Positions 12,979 through 24,357 of a stretch of 64,000 bases of DNA are shown here, one piece after another. The stretch is from Carex sylvatica (Eukaryota; Streptophyta; Magnoliopsida; Poales; Cyperaceae). Both the position numbers and the translations under genes were made by a program. Numbering within the stretch: the first letter of the stretch is position 1; each line of letters opens with the position of its first letter. Below the pieces are notes generated by a model. The model saw only the letters and a list, made by a program, of their open reading frames with translations, did not search any database and was not told the origin of the DNA. Where the stretch lies: the NCBI GenBank assembly GCA_964058845.1, contig CAXKVR010000124.1, forward strand, positions 38,245 to 102,244, given 5' to 3'.

Positions 12979-15630
12979 ATGGCGCGGCCCCAGATATATG
13001 TCGTCCTCTTCTCCCTGTGCAGTCTCTTCCACCTCCCCTCTCTGACAGCTAGCGGGGCCCACCCCGCCTACGCCGATCAACCCTCTTGCTCCGCCGTCTC
13101 TCCCGATTCAACCCCACTCCGAAGAGAAGATTTTGATGGAGGCAGAATTATTGACATCACCCACTTCTACCGCCCCGACATGCCCGCGTGGGAATCCACG
13201 GAGGGTGTCGGGCAGTTCCTCTGGCTGCCCAAATCCATGACCAACGGGTCGCTCGCCAACAACTCGGAGATGAAACTGGGGGCGCACACCGGGACGCATG
13301 TCGATGCCCCTGGCCATGTCTTCCAGCACTATTTCGAGGCCGGCTTTGATGTCGACACCCTCGACCTCGCTGTGCTCAATGGTATGCTTTACTGCCTTCT
13401 ATTAATTTTTCTCCAATTGGTGAACTAGAGATGGACATGTAAGCTTGCTAAGCGTGTTCAATTAATTTTGGCAGGTCCGGCGTTGCTAGTGGATGTTCCC
13501 AGAGATAGTAACATTACTGGTGCTTTGCTACTGCTGCTGCTGCTGCTGCTTTTTCCTTTTTCTATTTTTTTTTTTCAACAGCTAAAGATATTTCTTAGTA
13601 GCTTTTTGGTAATAATATCTGTTAATCTTCAGCTGAAGTGATGAAAGCATTGAATATTCCACGAGGAGTTCGTCGGGTCCTTTTCAGAACACTAAACACT
13701 GATAAGTATGCCATTGTGCCTTGTTTATCTTCCTAATTTAACTCACATATTCAATGCACCTTTAACAGTGTCATATAAGTTAAATTCACAAGAAATTATG
13801 GATATGTGAAATTGTGAATACATAAATGGAAATTATATTCAGACTTGGAATTTCAATTTAAGTCACGTACAATTTTTTACTATATAATAGGCAACTAATG
13901 TGGAAGAAGGAATTTGACACAAGTTATGTTGGCTTCATGAGAGACGGTGCACAGTGGCTCGTGGATAATACTGATATTAAGCTTGTTGGTTAGTTTCAAA
14001 TATCTTGTGATAGTTTTTTATGTTTTAGCTAGAACTTAGTGATAAACTGCCTAAACTCTGGGACGGCTTTAATATGATCTGTTTAGACTAAATCACTTAA
14101 GATAAGCACATCTAATACTCTTTTTTATCTATTCTCTGGAATTGACCACTTGAATAACAAAGGCTTGGGGAACCCGCCTGTCAATGACATCGAGCATGCT
14201 CTATTCCAGTGGATCTAAGAACCTGGACTTGAAATAGGCATAAATTTTGAATTACTGCAATCCTTGCCCTCATACCTTGATCCATATACCCTTGTGGCTC
14301 TGATTGTAACACCTTCTTACATAGTGTCTTTTTTAATCAAAATGTATCATTTAAATTCAATTTGTTAGTACCAATTTGTCTAATTGCTTTTCTGTGAAGC
14401 TTCATTTCACAAGAAGGTAACAACATTTCTTGTTAATTTAAAGTTTTATCTCTGTAATGATTTGCAGGAATTGACTACTTGTCAGTTGCAGCATTTGATG
14501 ATCTCATCCCCTCACATCTAGTTTTTCTTGAAAGCCGGGTACATAATCTTCATAATTTTCCTTAATTTTGTTTTATGATTTTCTAATTACTACCAGGCTA
14601 ATGGAGAATAGGCTTCTTAGAAAGTGAAATTTGCAAGAAAAGCTCCCAACTTAACTAGTATTTGCCAAAAGAGCCCTTTGTTGTTGTAAAGGTTTTTAAT
14701 AAAAGGGCCTCCAACTTTAGTATCCTTCAGCGAGAGGAATATGTTTTAACAGTTTGGTGGCTACAAGACTACTAAAATATTTTATCGAAAATAGAAGTTC
14801 AGCTTTTCAGAGATCAACTGCTAATGTTTTGGAGTTGCCAATTGATAATTAGTTATTTTAATTTTGAAGTTGTTCCATAAAATGACGGGTGGGATATCTT
14901 TTTATTTATGGCCATTGAGTTGTTGATTAACACATATTACTAGAGGTCTTGAAAGGTTAACAAGCAACTGTTGTCCTCTCATATTATTTTATACAACCAA
15001 TCAATTTTGATTTTGGACTCTTTTCTGCATGTAAGTGGATGGCCTGGGAGGTGCCTTATTGCAAGTTTTTCCTCTTTAAAATAGGATTTGGTTGAATGCC
15101 CCCTGAAATTTTTTGTTTATGGTGATCACATATTTCATGGTCATTGCATGGCAACATCCTATTCAAAGTCTACTTTGAGCAGTAGTTCAACCATACAGTT
15201 GCAACTAATTGAAACAAGCTGCAAAAGGACTACTACTTTTTTTTTGTTTTTAAACAAGTCCTGTGGGAGTCTTGTACATGACATTTCAATAGTAGGCAGT
15301 CAATTCTGGTACTTATACTTTAATAAACCTAATTGACATGCTTGGTTTTCACTGCATTATTTTCTTCAAGTTAATTGTACATCAGACTGGCACTTATTGT
15401 CATTTTATATGTTTTCTGTTTAGGACTTACTGCTGGCTCTTGTGTTTGCTAATTAAGTGACCTGAAACAAGATGCATTTGGCACTTTCTTTTCCTTTGTT
15501 GTAGGAAATTATACTGGTAGAAGGCCTGAAACTTGAAAATGTCAAACCTGGAATATACTCCTTGCATTGCTTGCCTCTCAGACTGCGCGGTGCTGAAGGT
15601 TCCCCAATCAGGTGCATTGTTATCGATTAA
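12979..15630 (+). CDS. Cyclase-like (kynurenine formamidase fold) protein
   Basis: Exons 12979-13381, 13475-13519, 13633-13705, 13891-13988, 14468-14538 and 15505-15630 splice in phase (GT..AG throughout) to 271 aa, the usual length of plant CYCLASE1/2 proteins. Residues 1-24 are a hydrophobic signal-peptide-like segment, so secretion or cell-wall location is likely. The metal-site signature of the family, [11 protein letters not shown], is at about residues 103-113 with both outer His, the inner His and the Asp present. The C-terminus ends [10 protein letters not shown]. Plant members are linked to stress and cell-death signalling, but the substrate is not established, so I give no enzyme name. 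The start at 12979 has a good context (CACCATGG). Exon 1 is markedly GC-rich compared with later exons. The last exon reads straight to its stop. Confidence 0.95.
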
Positions 15631-17309
15631 CAAAGTTTCCTTTTGGAATCAGTGATGTCGAAAAGAGTTCCACCACGGGATCCTTGCAGGACACTGGTGA
15701 CTGCATGAATTATTATTCTGTATCTCATGATTTAGTATGGAGCCTCTTTGAAACTGGTAAATCCCTGTAGAACAACGTGATTTTGTGATACTGCCGAATT
15801 TGTTAATGCCGAATTTGTTAATGCCGGATTTACTAACCTACTGTTAGACTGTCAGTTGAGCAGCATATGGTAATGCAACTAATATAAGTGCTGTCAGCAT
15901 AATTATTATTATATTAGTAACAATGTACAAGTAGATTAATAATTTGTCATGGCAGCATCTGATTTTTATGTCAAAATTACTATGATACAAATGAGATCGT
16001 GATCTTCCTTAATTGAGGCAATTAACAGTGCTGGGTGAATGGTATTTTGTGACCAAAATTTTTTCTTAGGATCTCTTCCAAAATAAAAATAAAAACTCGA
16101 AAGGCCACCTTTTTGGGAAAATTCAAGAACTACTAGGTCCGCAGATATTATTTTCGGAACCTGTCTTGAAATCAGTATCTGCGTATATCGGTTTGGTTGT
16201 GCATATAAAAATACAAAATATAGTGAAACTCTTTCAGGTATGACATTATCAGTGATCAAAGATAAGCTAGCACGTGTTATGTTCATTAAGAGAGTTTGTT
16301 GACATAATTTCAAAAGTCTATCGGTTGGTTTTTAAAACAAATTTACTTCATGTGTGTACATACAAAATTTTGAAAATTTTGAATTTATTTAGTATATAGT
16401 CAAGTGGTAAAAAAATAATGAAAAATGAATACATAAAATGATGTATAAGATAACCTATAAAAAAATCATTATTTTGATTGCTTGACTTTATATTAAATAA
16501 ACATATAAAAAAATTATTATTTTGACTACTTGACTTTATACTAAATAAATTTGAAATTTTCAAAAAAATTTATGTACACACATTATTCATGAAATAGATT
16601 GGTTTTAATAGTTTGGATTCGTCATTTGAAATTGTGCTCATCAAATTCTCTTGATAAATACAACATACGCTCAAATTGCTCACAAAATAATAATAAAAGC
16701 AAAAGAATATGCATATTGTTTTTCAGGACATATATCTTCGTGGGTATTGGACAGTGGCAGTCCACAACTTTACGGCCTAGATTAACTTAAACAAACGGTC
16801 TGGATCTACAAATTCCAAAAGATTCCCTTGTTCGGTACCGTGGATGATCCGAATTCTTGTTTTTCATTCCCTACCCAATTCTTGCATTGTAACACATAAA
16901 TTTGACACTAATCCCAGGATGTGTTGTTTGGAGCATCTCTAATAGCTTGCAAATTGAATTGTAAATTCTGATTGACACTTTCAGTTTCACTTTTATGAAT
17001 GCAGTGCAGTTGCATATTTTAAAAGATTTTACTAAATTTTGATAGTAATTGCTTTCATCTCTGCTTTCACTCTCTCACAGTCAATTAAATTCACCAACTT
17101 GACAATAAAAATAATTTCTAATCAATTGCATGTATGTAGTTGTGAAATTAATTTCTTTACCCTTTAACAGTTGTTTGAAATTGCTAAACAATTTCATATA
17201 TGGAGATGCTTTAATTGAACGTCGAGTCATTCAAACTTGCGCGATCTCAATACGAATATGATGTGTTGTGTGAATCCAAAAGTGAATGTCATTAAGAGTA
17301 CGTAAAGGG
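15631..17309. other. Intergenic DNA with small foldback
   Basis: The 3' flank of the cyclase-like gene. Around 16353-16582 an inverted repeat pairs two arms containing TTTATTTAGTATA-type sequence and TGTGTGTACAT-like ends, suggesting an old MITE. No clean duplication was found at its borders and no coding sequence is recognised. Confidence 0.45.
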
Positions 17310-17477
17310 AGAATCTGCATCCTCTGCGTTAACGTATCATTTCAGTTAATTTTTAGACTCATAATTCAAACTAATTCGACACACTATAATGCATGGGACC
17401 TTTAATATTAGTGCAGATTTAAATCAGATGATCCAGATATTAACTCAAAATTCGAGTTAATGCAGAGGACACAAATT
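17310..17477. mobile_element. Small MITE with 9-bp TSD
   Basis: A 168-bp element with inverted ends (CATCCTCTGCGTTAAC near the left, GTTAATGCAGAGGAC near the right). It is flanked by a perfect 9-bp duplication CGTAAAGGG (17301-17309 and 17478-17486). Same family as 3882-4059. Confidence 0.82.
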
Positions 17478-17529
17478 CGTAAAGGGAGGGGACGAAAAAG
17501 AATAAACGCCTCTCTGTACTTCGATTTGG

Positions 17530-18407
17530 GGAAATAAATCTGCAGTTATTCCAAAGGAATAACAAGAACCTATTATTCCAATTTCAATCATTGATCTTCA
17601 TAGAGATTCGTGCATGAAAAAACATTCTTTCTTGAGATTTGCATATGAAAAATTTGAATGGTTGAGATCGAAAATTCCTTTAGAATATCAGCTAGGCGTG
17701 TAAATGGAGCGGATTCTGAGCGGATAATGCTAATACCATATCCGTATTTCAATGAGCGGATACGGATATGGATACAAATAGTAAACAGATATCAAAATTT
17801 AAAACCATATCCGCTTTAAACGGATACGTATAATACGGAGCGGATAATCAACATATACGGATATGAAACAAATAATTGCCGGATAATTGAGTTACGCACT
17901 TTAAGATATAAAAAAAATGACTTGTTGTCTTGAAACAATGACTAAAATCAATTTAACAGAGACTAAAAACATCATACATTCATAGACTAAAATCTTGAAT
18001 GAAAAATGATGAAGAATGAAAAAATGGAGGCAAAAAGAAAAAAAAATTGTGTTATTGTAGCACCATCACCAAAAAAAATTAAATAGATTAAATTAAAAAC
18101 CATATCGTATTATCATTTATACCACAACCAAGACTGAAATGAATATGGGATAATATATAACAACTTCTATCCAGAACAGTAAAATTAAAGTTGGTTAGAA
18201 GCAATTTCATATCCGAACGATTACGGATACGGATATTCACTTTCATGAAATTATGCGTATCCGTATCCGCATCCATTATTTTTTCACCATATATAAAAAT
18301 TATCTGTATCCATTTAATCAGGATACGGATAATCTCCGGATACGAAGCAAATACGGAGCGAATTATCCGTATCCGTTTACTCCCCTGATAACAACAGATT
18401 TATTTCC
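17530..18407. mobile_element. MITE split by a nested hAT element
   Basis: The outer ends GGAAATAAATCTGC and AGATTTATTTCC match the intact element at 25967-26155. Flanks TCGATTTGG (17521-17529) and TTGATTTGG (18408-18416) agree at 8 of 9 bases. The original element was under 200 bp; the rest of the span is the hAT insertion at 17693-18387. Confidence 0.75.
17693..18387. mobile_element. Non-autonomous hAT element nested in a MITE
   Basis: A 695-bp element begins TAGGCGTGTAAATGGAGCGG and ends CCGTTTACTCCCCTG. It has many subterminal copies of CGGATACGGAT / ATCCGTATCCG in both orientations. Flanks ATATCAGC and ATAACAAC match at 6 of 8 bases, an aged 8-bp duplication. No transposase. The ends resemble the element at 40125-40656. 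Confidence 0.7.
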
Positions 18408-19077
18408 TTGATTTGGAGATATAAAAATTGAAAAGTTTGTATACAGACTCTTCTTGTCTCTTCTATCGTCTTTCATTCAAATTTTAATGTTTTGAAGAAA
18501 CATGATTCGGTCAGATTTGGTTACTCCTTTCCTTCTCACTTGTAGAGTATGGCTTAAGCCTCCATGTGGTGGATTTGGGTATTTTCTCTATAGGTCGTTT
18601 TCAGCTAGGCTTTTGCAAATATCCGGGTCGGGCGGCCCGTACCCGATCCGTCCGTGTCCGGTACCCCGGGTATCCGTGCCCGAGCCTGGGTATGGGTCGG
18701 GTAAACGGGTACACGGATACGGGCATAAAACGGGTAAGGTATGGTTATTTGGTTCAAAATCCGGGCAAACCCGGCCTGAATTACACCCGTACCCGACCCG
18801 TTAAAAATTCAAATTTTTTTGGCGAAGACCGGAATTACGAAGTTCGGCACCTCCCGCAAATTTTTTTCGCGAAATTTAAAGGTAACATTTATTTCATTTT
18901 AGATTAATTTATTTTTGTAGAGTACATTTAGTTTATGCTAGATTTATTGAATATTAAGTAATTAGATTTGTCATTTGTTAGGTTTGTTAAATTTATTAAG
19001 TAATTAGATTTGTTAGATTTATTGAATATGTTAGATTTATTTAGTTTATGTTAGATTTGAATATGTCAAGTAATTAT

Positions 19078-19700
19078 ATTTGCTTTTAATTTCTGTTTTT
19101 TAAATTCTGTTTTTTAATTTCTGTTTTTTAAATTCTGTTTTTTAATTTTTGTTTTTAAATTCTGTTTTTTAATTTCTGTTTTTTAATTTCTGTTTTTAAA
19201 TTCTGTTTTTTAAATTCTGTTTTTTAATTTCTGTTTTTTAATTTCTGTTTTTTAATTTCTGTTTTTTAAATTCTGTTTTTTAATTTCTGTTTTTTAATTT
19301 CTGTTTTTTAATTTCTGTTTTTTAATTTCTGTTTTTTAATTTCTGTTTTTTAAATTCTGTTTTTTAATTTCTGTTTTTTAAATTCTGTTTTTTAATTTCT
19401 GTTTTTTAATTTTTTTTTTAATTTCTGTTTTTAAATTCTGTCTTTAATTTCTGTTTTTTAAATTCTGTTTTTTAATTTCTGTTTTTTAATTTCTGCTTTT
19501 TAAATTCTGTTTTTTAATTTCTGTTTTCTAAATTCTGTTTTTTAATTTCTGTTTTTTAATTTCTGTTTTTAAATTATGTTGTTTAATTTCTGTTTTTTAA
19601 ATTCTGTTTTTTAATTTCTATTTTTTAATTTCTGTTTTTTAATTTCTATTTTTTAATTTATGTTTTTAAATTCTATTTTTTAATTTCTGTTTTTTATTTT
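19078..19700. repeat. 14-bp minisatellite inside the hAT element
   Basis: More than 40 imperfect tandem copies of a 14-bp unit close to TTTCTGTTTTTTAA, alternating TTTCTG and ATTCTG forms. It lies where the N-terminal (zinc-finger BED) exon of a hAT transposase would be expected and separates the 5' end from the coding relic. Confidence 0.9.
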
Positions 19701-19793
19701 TCAATGTATGTTAGAATTATTTTGAATAGGTGAAATAAAAAGGTTACATATATTTTTTTAATATGTCAAGTAATTTATATTTATCATAGAAAG

Positions 19794-21490
19794 ATGGTTA
19801 GTGAAATAAAAAATCAGTTTACCTCGACCAAAAACGACCTTAAAGCTCAATTTGCATACCAAAACAATAAGGTGTCAATTACCTCCGATGTATGGACTGC
19901 CGGTAAACATGGCCTTGGGTACTCTTGTATTACTGGCCATTGGATCGATGATCATTGGGCATTACAAAAAAGAATATTAAGTTTTCGAGTTTTGAATTCC
20001 CCCCACACTGCAAATGTAATTTTCAAATCCATTATTGAGGTATTAGAAGAGTATAACCTTAAGAGGAATTTGGGTAACAAGGTTTTTTCTATATCTTTCG
20101 ATAATGCTAGCAACAACATTGCTTCCATTGAGATTTTTAAACGGTCACTAAACCCGATCATGAATGGTGAAATATTTCACCAAAAGTGTGCTTGCCACGT
20201 TCTTAACCTCGTCGTGAAGGCGGGTCTAAAAACAGAAGCCGTAAAACTATTGATAATTAAATTTAAGAATGCCCTCAACCACATTGTTTCAAACCAAGAA
20301 AGAAAATAACAGTTTGCTGCATTATGCGTCACTTATAGATTGAGCAAGTTAAAGGTACCTTGGGATATAGATACCCGTTGGAACTCAACATATAGGTTGT
20401 TGAACCGATGCCTTCCCTACAAAGCTGTCATAGGAGAGTTTTTGAGAAGCTCCAACCTCGAGGCATTGCAATTCGAAATCATTGACGAAGAATGGGATAA
20501 ACTGCAAAGGCTTAGCAAATTTCTAGGGATCTTTTTTACTGCAACCGTTCAACTATCATGCTCGTACTCACCGACGTCGTTTCAGTTGCTGAGACATCTC
20601 TATGACATCTCCAAGGTGTATTGCGAATTGGAACAAGCTGAAATCTATGATGCATCTCTCACGCCAATTGTAGATGCCATGAAATAAAAATTCTTAAAAT
20701 ATTGGGAAGATGTACCTCTCTTAGCCATTATTGCAAACTGCCTCCACCTGGCATACAAGAAGTTTTACACAATCAAAGTAGTTGAGAGATACAAACAGAA
20801 TTTACATTTAGACTCAACCGGGGTGGAGGCTTACGTGAATTCGAAGTTCGATGAGATGTTTAACATATACCACTCAAGAATGAGTGACAACCGAAACCCA
20901 GCTTCGTCCCGTGCCGCCCCTAGGTATGAATATAAATATACATGTGTTTTCAATCTTTATTATTTATAATATCTACATTATTTGTCCACTAATTTTTTTA
21001 ATTGTTTAATAGTTCCACTTCTATGAGCACTAGCAGTGGTGGATTATTAGCAGATTTTCAGTCGGAGAGCCAACCGCACACATCCACAAACGAGTTATTG
21101 GGCTATATATCGATGATCAACGAAAGTGAACAAGGACTTGACGTGATGGCATGGTGGAGGAGGCATCAAAGTTCCTTGCCAACGCTGGCGATGATGGCCC
21201 GCGACGTATTTGCCGTGCCCGTATCAACCGTCCCTTCTGAAAGTTGTTTCAGTTCGACGAACATGATCCTCTCCGATAAACGAAGTAAGTTGGGTGCACA
21301 TGTTTTTGAGAGACTTGTGTGCTTGAAGGATTGGATTGCTGCTGAAGAGTGTACGCAACATGTGCCTCAACAACCATCATCATCTGAAGCCGACACTGAA
21401 GAAAGCGGTACCGAGGCGCGACGTGAGGCTAATTCTGATTCTGACGGTGCCGAAGAGAGCGAACAATGGTATATGAATCCAAACTACTAA
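19794..21490 (+). pseudogene. hAT-family transposase, broken
   Basis: Starting at an ATG at 19794, the frame encodes a transposase core. Recognisable pieces are WTAGKHGLGYSCITGHWIDD, DNASNN, a CACHVLNLVV segment and DIDTRWNSTY. Two in-frame stops (TAA at 20307-20309 and 20685-20687) interrupt it, but homology continues in the same frame after each (LKVPWDIDTRWNST..., then KFLKYWEDVPLLAIIANCLH). A probable intron runs from about 20923 to 21011. The last exon to 21490 is the hAT C-terminal dimerisation domain (PTLAMMARDVFAVPVSTVPS, SDKRSKL), ending in an acidic Ser/Glu-rich tail. The N-terminal BED zinc finger is missing. I conclude a non-functional transposase. Confidence 0.9.
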
Positions 21491-22396
21491 ATAGGTAGTG
21501 TCGGTATAAATTTCTAACCTCTTTTAATCTTTATGGTTATTTTTTAAATTATAAATTTCTAAACATTTCAATTAGTTTTTAAGTTATCTATTTTAAAGAA
21601 GAATTACTAACAAAAAAAAAGTTAGAACTCCGCCTATGTTATTTTACATAGCCGGTCCCAAGCCCGGAATTAAGGAGGAGGGTAACTTTTATTTTTTAAT
21701 CTATTATTTTAAAATTATTCATAATTATTTTTAAAGTAATTGATTTAAGAAAAATTTTATTTTTATTTTATTCTTTTAAAGTAAAAGATTTAATTATATT
21801 TTTGATTTATATTTTATGTAACCTATTAAAAATAAATGAACGTTTATAAAATATATTATAGATATAAATAAATTATGAAACTATATAATTAGAATGAAAA
21901 TTTGAAAATAAAATAAAATGACTGGTGTAAAGAAATAAATAAATACATTTGTATTTAGCTGAATAAATATACAAATTTTCGCATGAATAATTTTTATATA
22001 TAAGTTACAAATTTTATTTATTTATATACACTATTTGATATTGAACTATTTTGATTTTAAAAATCGAATTATAAACACGTAATGATATTCGTACAACATC
22101 ATAAAAAAAAAAACAGAAAAAAAAACAGAGAAAAAAAAGAAAAAAAAAAAGAAAAAAAAAAGAAAAAAACCGGACCGGGTACCCTACCCGGACCGCCCTA
22201 CCCGTCAAGGGTACCACAGGCACGGGTATAAGTCGGGTAGGGTACGGGTTTTAAAAAAAATACCCGTGATACCCGGCCCGTGATACCCGTATACCCGTGA
22301 TACCCGTATACCCGTGATACCCGTACCCGACCCATACCCGTACCTGATCCCGGGTATACCCTACCCGCCCGTACCCTACCCATTAGCAAACCCCTA

Positions 22397-22941
22397 TTTT
22401 CAGCTACACTAGTCAAGTGCCCGTGCGTTGTAACGGGGGTTGAAATATTATTTTGATCACTTTTTTTAAATAATTTTTTCATTATGTGTTCATCAATAAT
22501 AAAAGTAAATTATAACCTTAGAGCTTAATACTATATTACGGCATCTCCATTGATGTAGTTGATTTGCAATTGCAAACAACTATCCTGGAGTAACTGAAAT
22601 CAATTTCATTTCTTAATTGTAAAACTCCTGCATTAATGCAATTTGCAAATCAACATCTGAAAAATAATTTTGCATAAAGTCAGCACAGTGACATCAAAAT
22701 ATCCAATCCTATTGTCATTTGGTGTTAAACCTAAGTTAGTTCTCCAGATCACTTGTAAGCACAATCTTATTTATAAACTTGTGAGAATTAAATATCTATA
22801 CTCTTTCGAAAAAGAAAAAGTTATTGTGGCAACTCAAATACATCTATGTAAAATTGCAAATTAGAAAAACATAAGAGAAATAATGAAAATATTATTTTCA
22901 CAAAGAAATCAGTGTCATCGTTGGAAAGGAGAAAGGGAAGG
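22397..22941. other. AT-rich intergenic DNA
   Basis: Short stretch between the hAT element and the next foldback. Nothing recognised. Confidence 0.4.
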
Positions 22942-23404
22942 GAATTCATATCCTCTGAGATATCTCAAATTTTGCCTGACTTTATGGAAAATCTCAACTG
23001 TTCAAATTCTTTCTGCACGAATCTCGAAGCTCAAATAATACTGGCCCCTGCGCTACCCCCGAATAGGCACTGGACACGTGGGTCACGCAAAAGTTAAGAT
23101 ATCTAAGCCGTTCAAATACTTTCTGCATGAATCTCGAAGCTCAAATAATACTGGCCCCTGCGCTACCCCCGAATAGGCACCGGACACGTGGGTCACGCAA
23201 AAGTTGAGATATCTCGGGAAAACGCAGATTCGTATCCTCTGAGATATCTCAACTTTTGCGTGACCCACGTGTCCGGTGCCTATTCGGGGATAGCGCAGGG
23301 GCCAGTATTATTTGAGCTTCGAGATTCGTGCAGAAAGTATTTGAACAGTTGAGATTTTCCATAAAGTCACGCAAAGTTTGAGATACCTCAGAGGATATGA
23401 ATTC
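22942..23404. mobile_element. Foldback element with duplicated arm
   Basis: The ends are GAATTCATATCCTCTGAG and its complement. The right arm (about 23237-23404) pairs with the left arm (22942-23097), and the left side has a second partial copy of the arm in direct orientation (about 23098-23220). The same ~110-bp segment, containing GGACACGTGGGTCACGC, is thus present three times. No clean TSD found. Confidence 0.75.
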
Positions 23405-24357
23405 GAAAAAGTTGGAAACAGTAGAAAATACGTGAAAAAAAGAAGATTCAGTGATACAATTTCTGTGTGTCATTATATGTAGTATGGATATAAATCACTA
23501 AATTTAGATTTCTACACGTTTGACAACATGAAACAGATGTATAAAATCAAAATTATTTATTAAAGGCTGAGATTAAGATCTGTTTTGATGAGTGGCTGAA
23601 ATTTATGAAATCAATGGCTCAAATCTTTTCTGTACAAATAGAGGGTTGGATCCCAAAAAAATATGTATGCTATTTAGTAGATTTAGTAGGGAGGATTTAT
23701 GCAAGTTTTACTTGTATTAACACAGCTGTAAGGGCATTTATGAGGATAATCACACCTATCCGACAATATATTTTTATTTTCAATTATTAAAGTAGTGTTT
23801 AACATGGCAACATCTGACAAGATCTTTCAGTTAAAAAACTAACACGATAACTCCAGATCCAAAATTAATATGAGTTTCTGTATTGTTATTAATAGTTTTG
23901 AAGGCAGCGTTGCCTATGGTAATCGAGTATTTGACTTGCTGGTATGATACCAGTGATATCTCACATTCTCACTAACAATCCAAATTCAGTTCGCTCATTT
24001 TCTTTCAAAAAAAAAGAAAGGCTGTCTTCCTGTTCTCTTTTTCTCTGTCTCTTTCCATCCAGAGAGAAGGAAGAAAAAATGGAAACGACTTTTCTTTGCT
24101 TTGGTCAAAGTCAAAAGGTACAGCCACTTTCAAAGCAAAAAAATAAGATCAGGACAATACTCGCCCCGTAAACCCTCTGTTATGGCGTGATTGAAATTCG
24201 CTGGACAAAATATAGATTGTCTTCATACTGAATAAAAATATTTTTAATTTCAAGAAATTCAAGGACAATAGCTAGCCTTGGCACAGAATCGAGGATGTAT
24301 AAGAGCTTGCAACAGAGTTCAAGTAGCCGACCAATCTTTCCAGTGCTAACTCCAATA
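23405..24357. other. 3' flank of BAHD gene, intergenic
   Basis: No gene recognised. The part next to 24357 should include the 3' untranslated region of the minus-strand BAHD gene. Confidence 0.4.

Larger units (their letters stand above)
18606..22396 (+). mobile_element. hAT transposon with decayed transposase
   Basis: This 3791-bp element has ends TAGGCTTTTGCAAAT and GCAAACCCCTA. The perfect 8-bp duplication TTTTCAGC flanks it (18598-18605 and 22397-22404). Both subterminal regions (18620-18800, 22170-22390) are dense in ACCCG / CGGGT repeats, as in other plant hAT elements. It carries the transposase relic at 19794-21490 and a large 14-bp minisatellite. The target duplication is still perfect, yet the coding region is broken, so movement may have depended on another copy. 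Confidence 0.9.

Noticed and set aside
18502..18907. Overlapping frames at the left end of the hAT element as a gene
   Set aside because: They read the CGGGT/ACCCG subterminal repeats; no protein family resemblance.
22014..22482. Minus-strand frames at the right end of the hAT element
   Set aside because: Phe-rich or Gly/Arg/Val-rich peptides from poly-purine and subterminal repeats.
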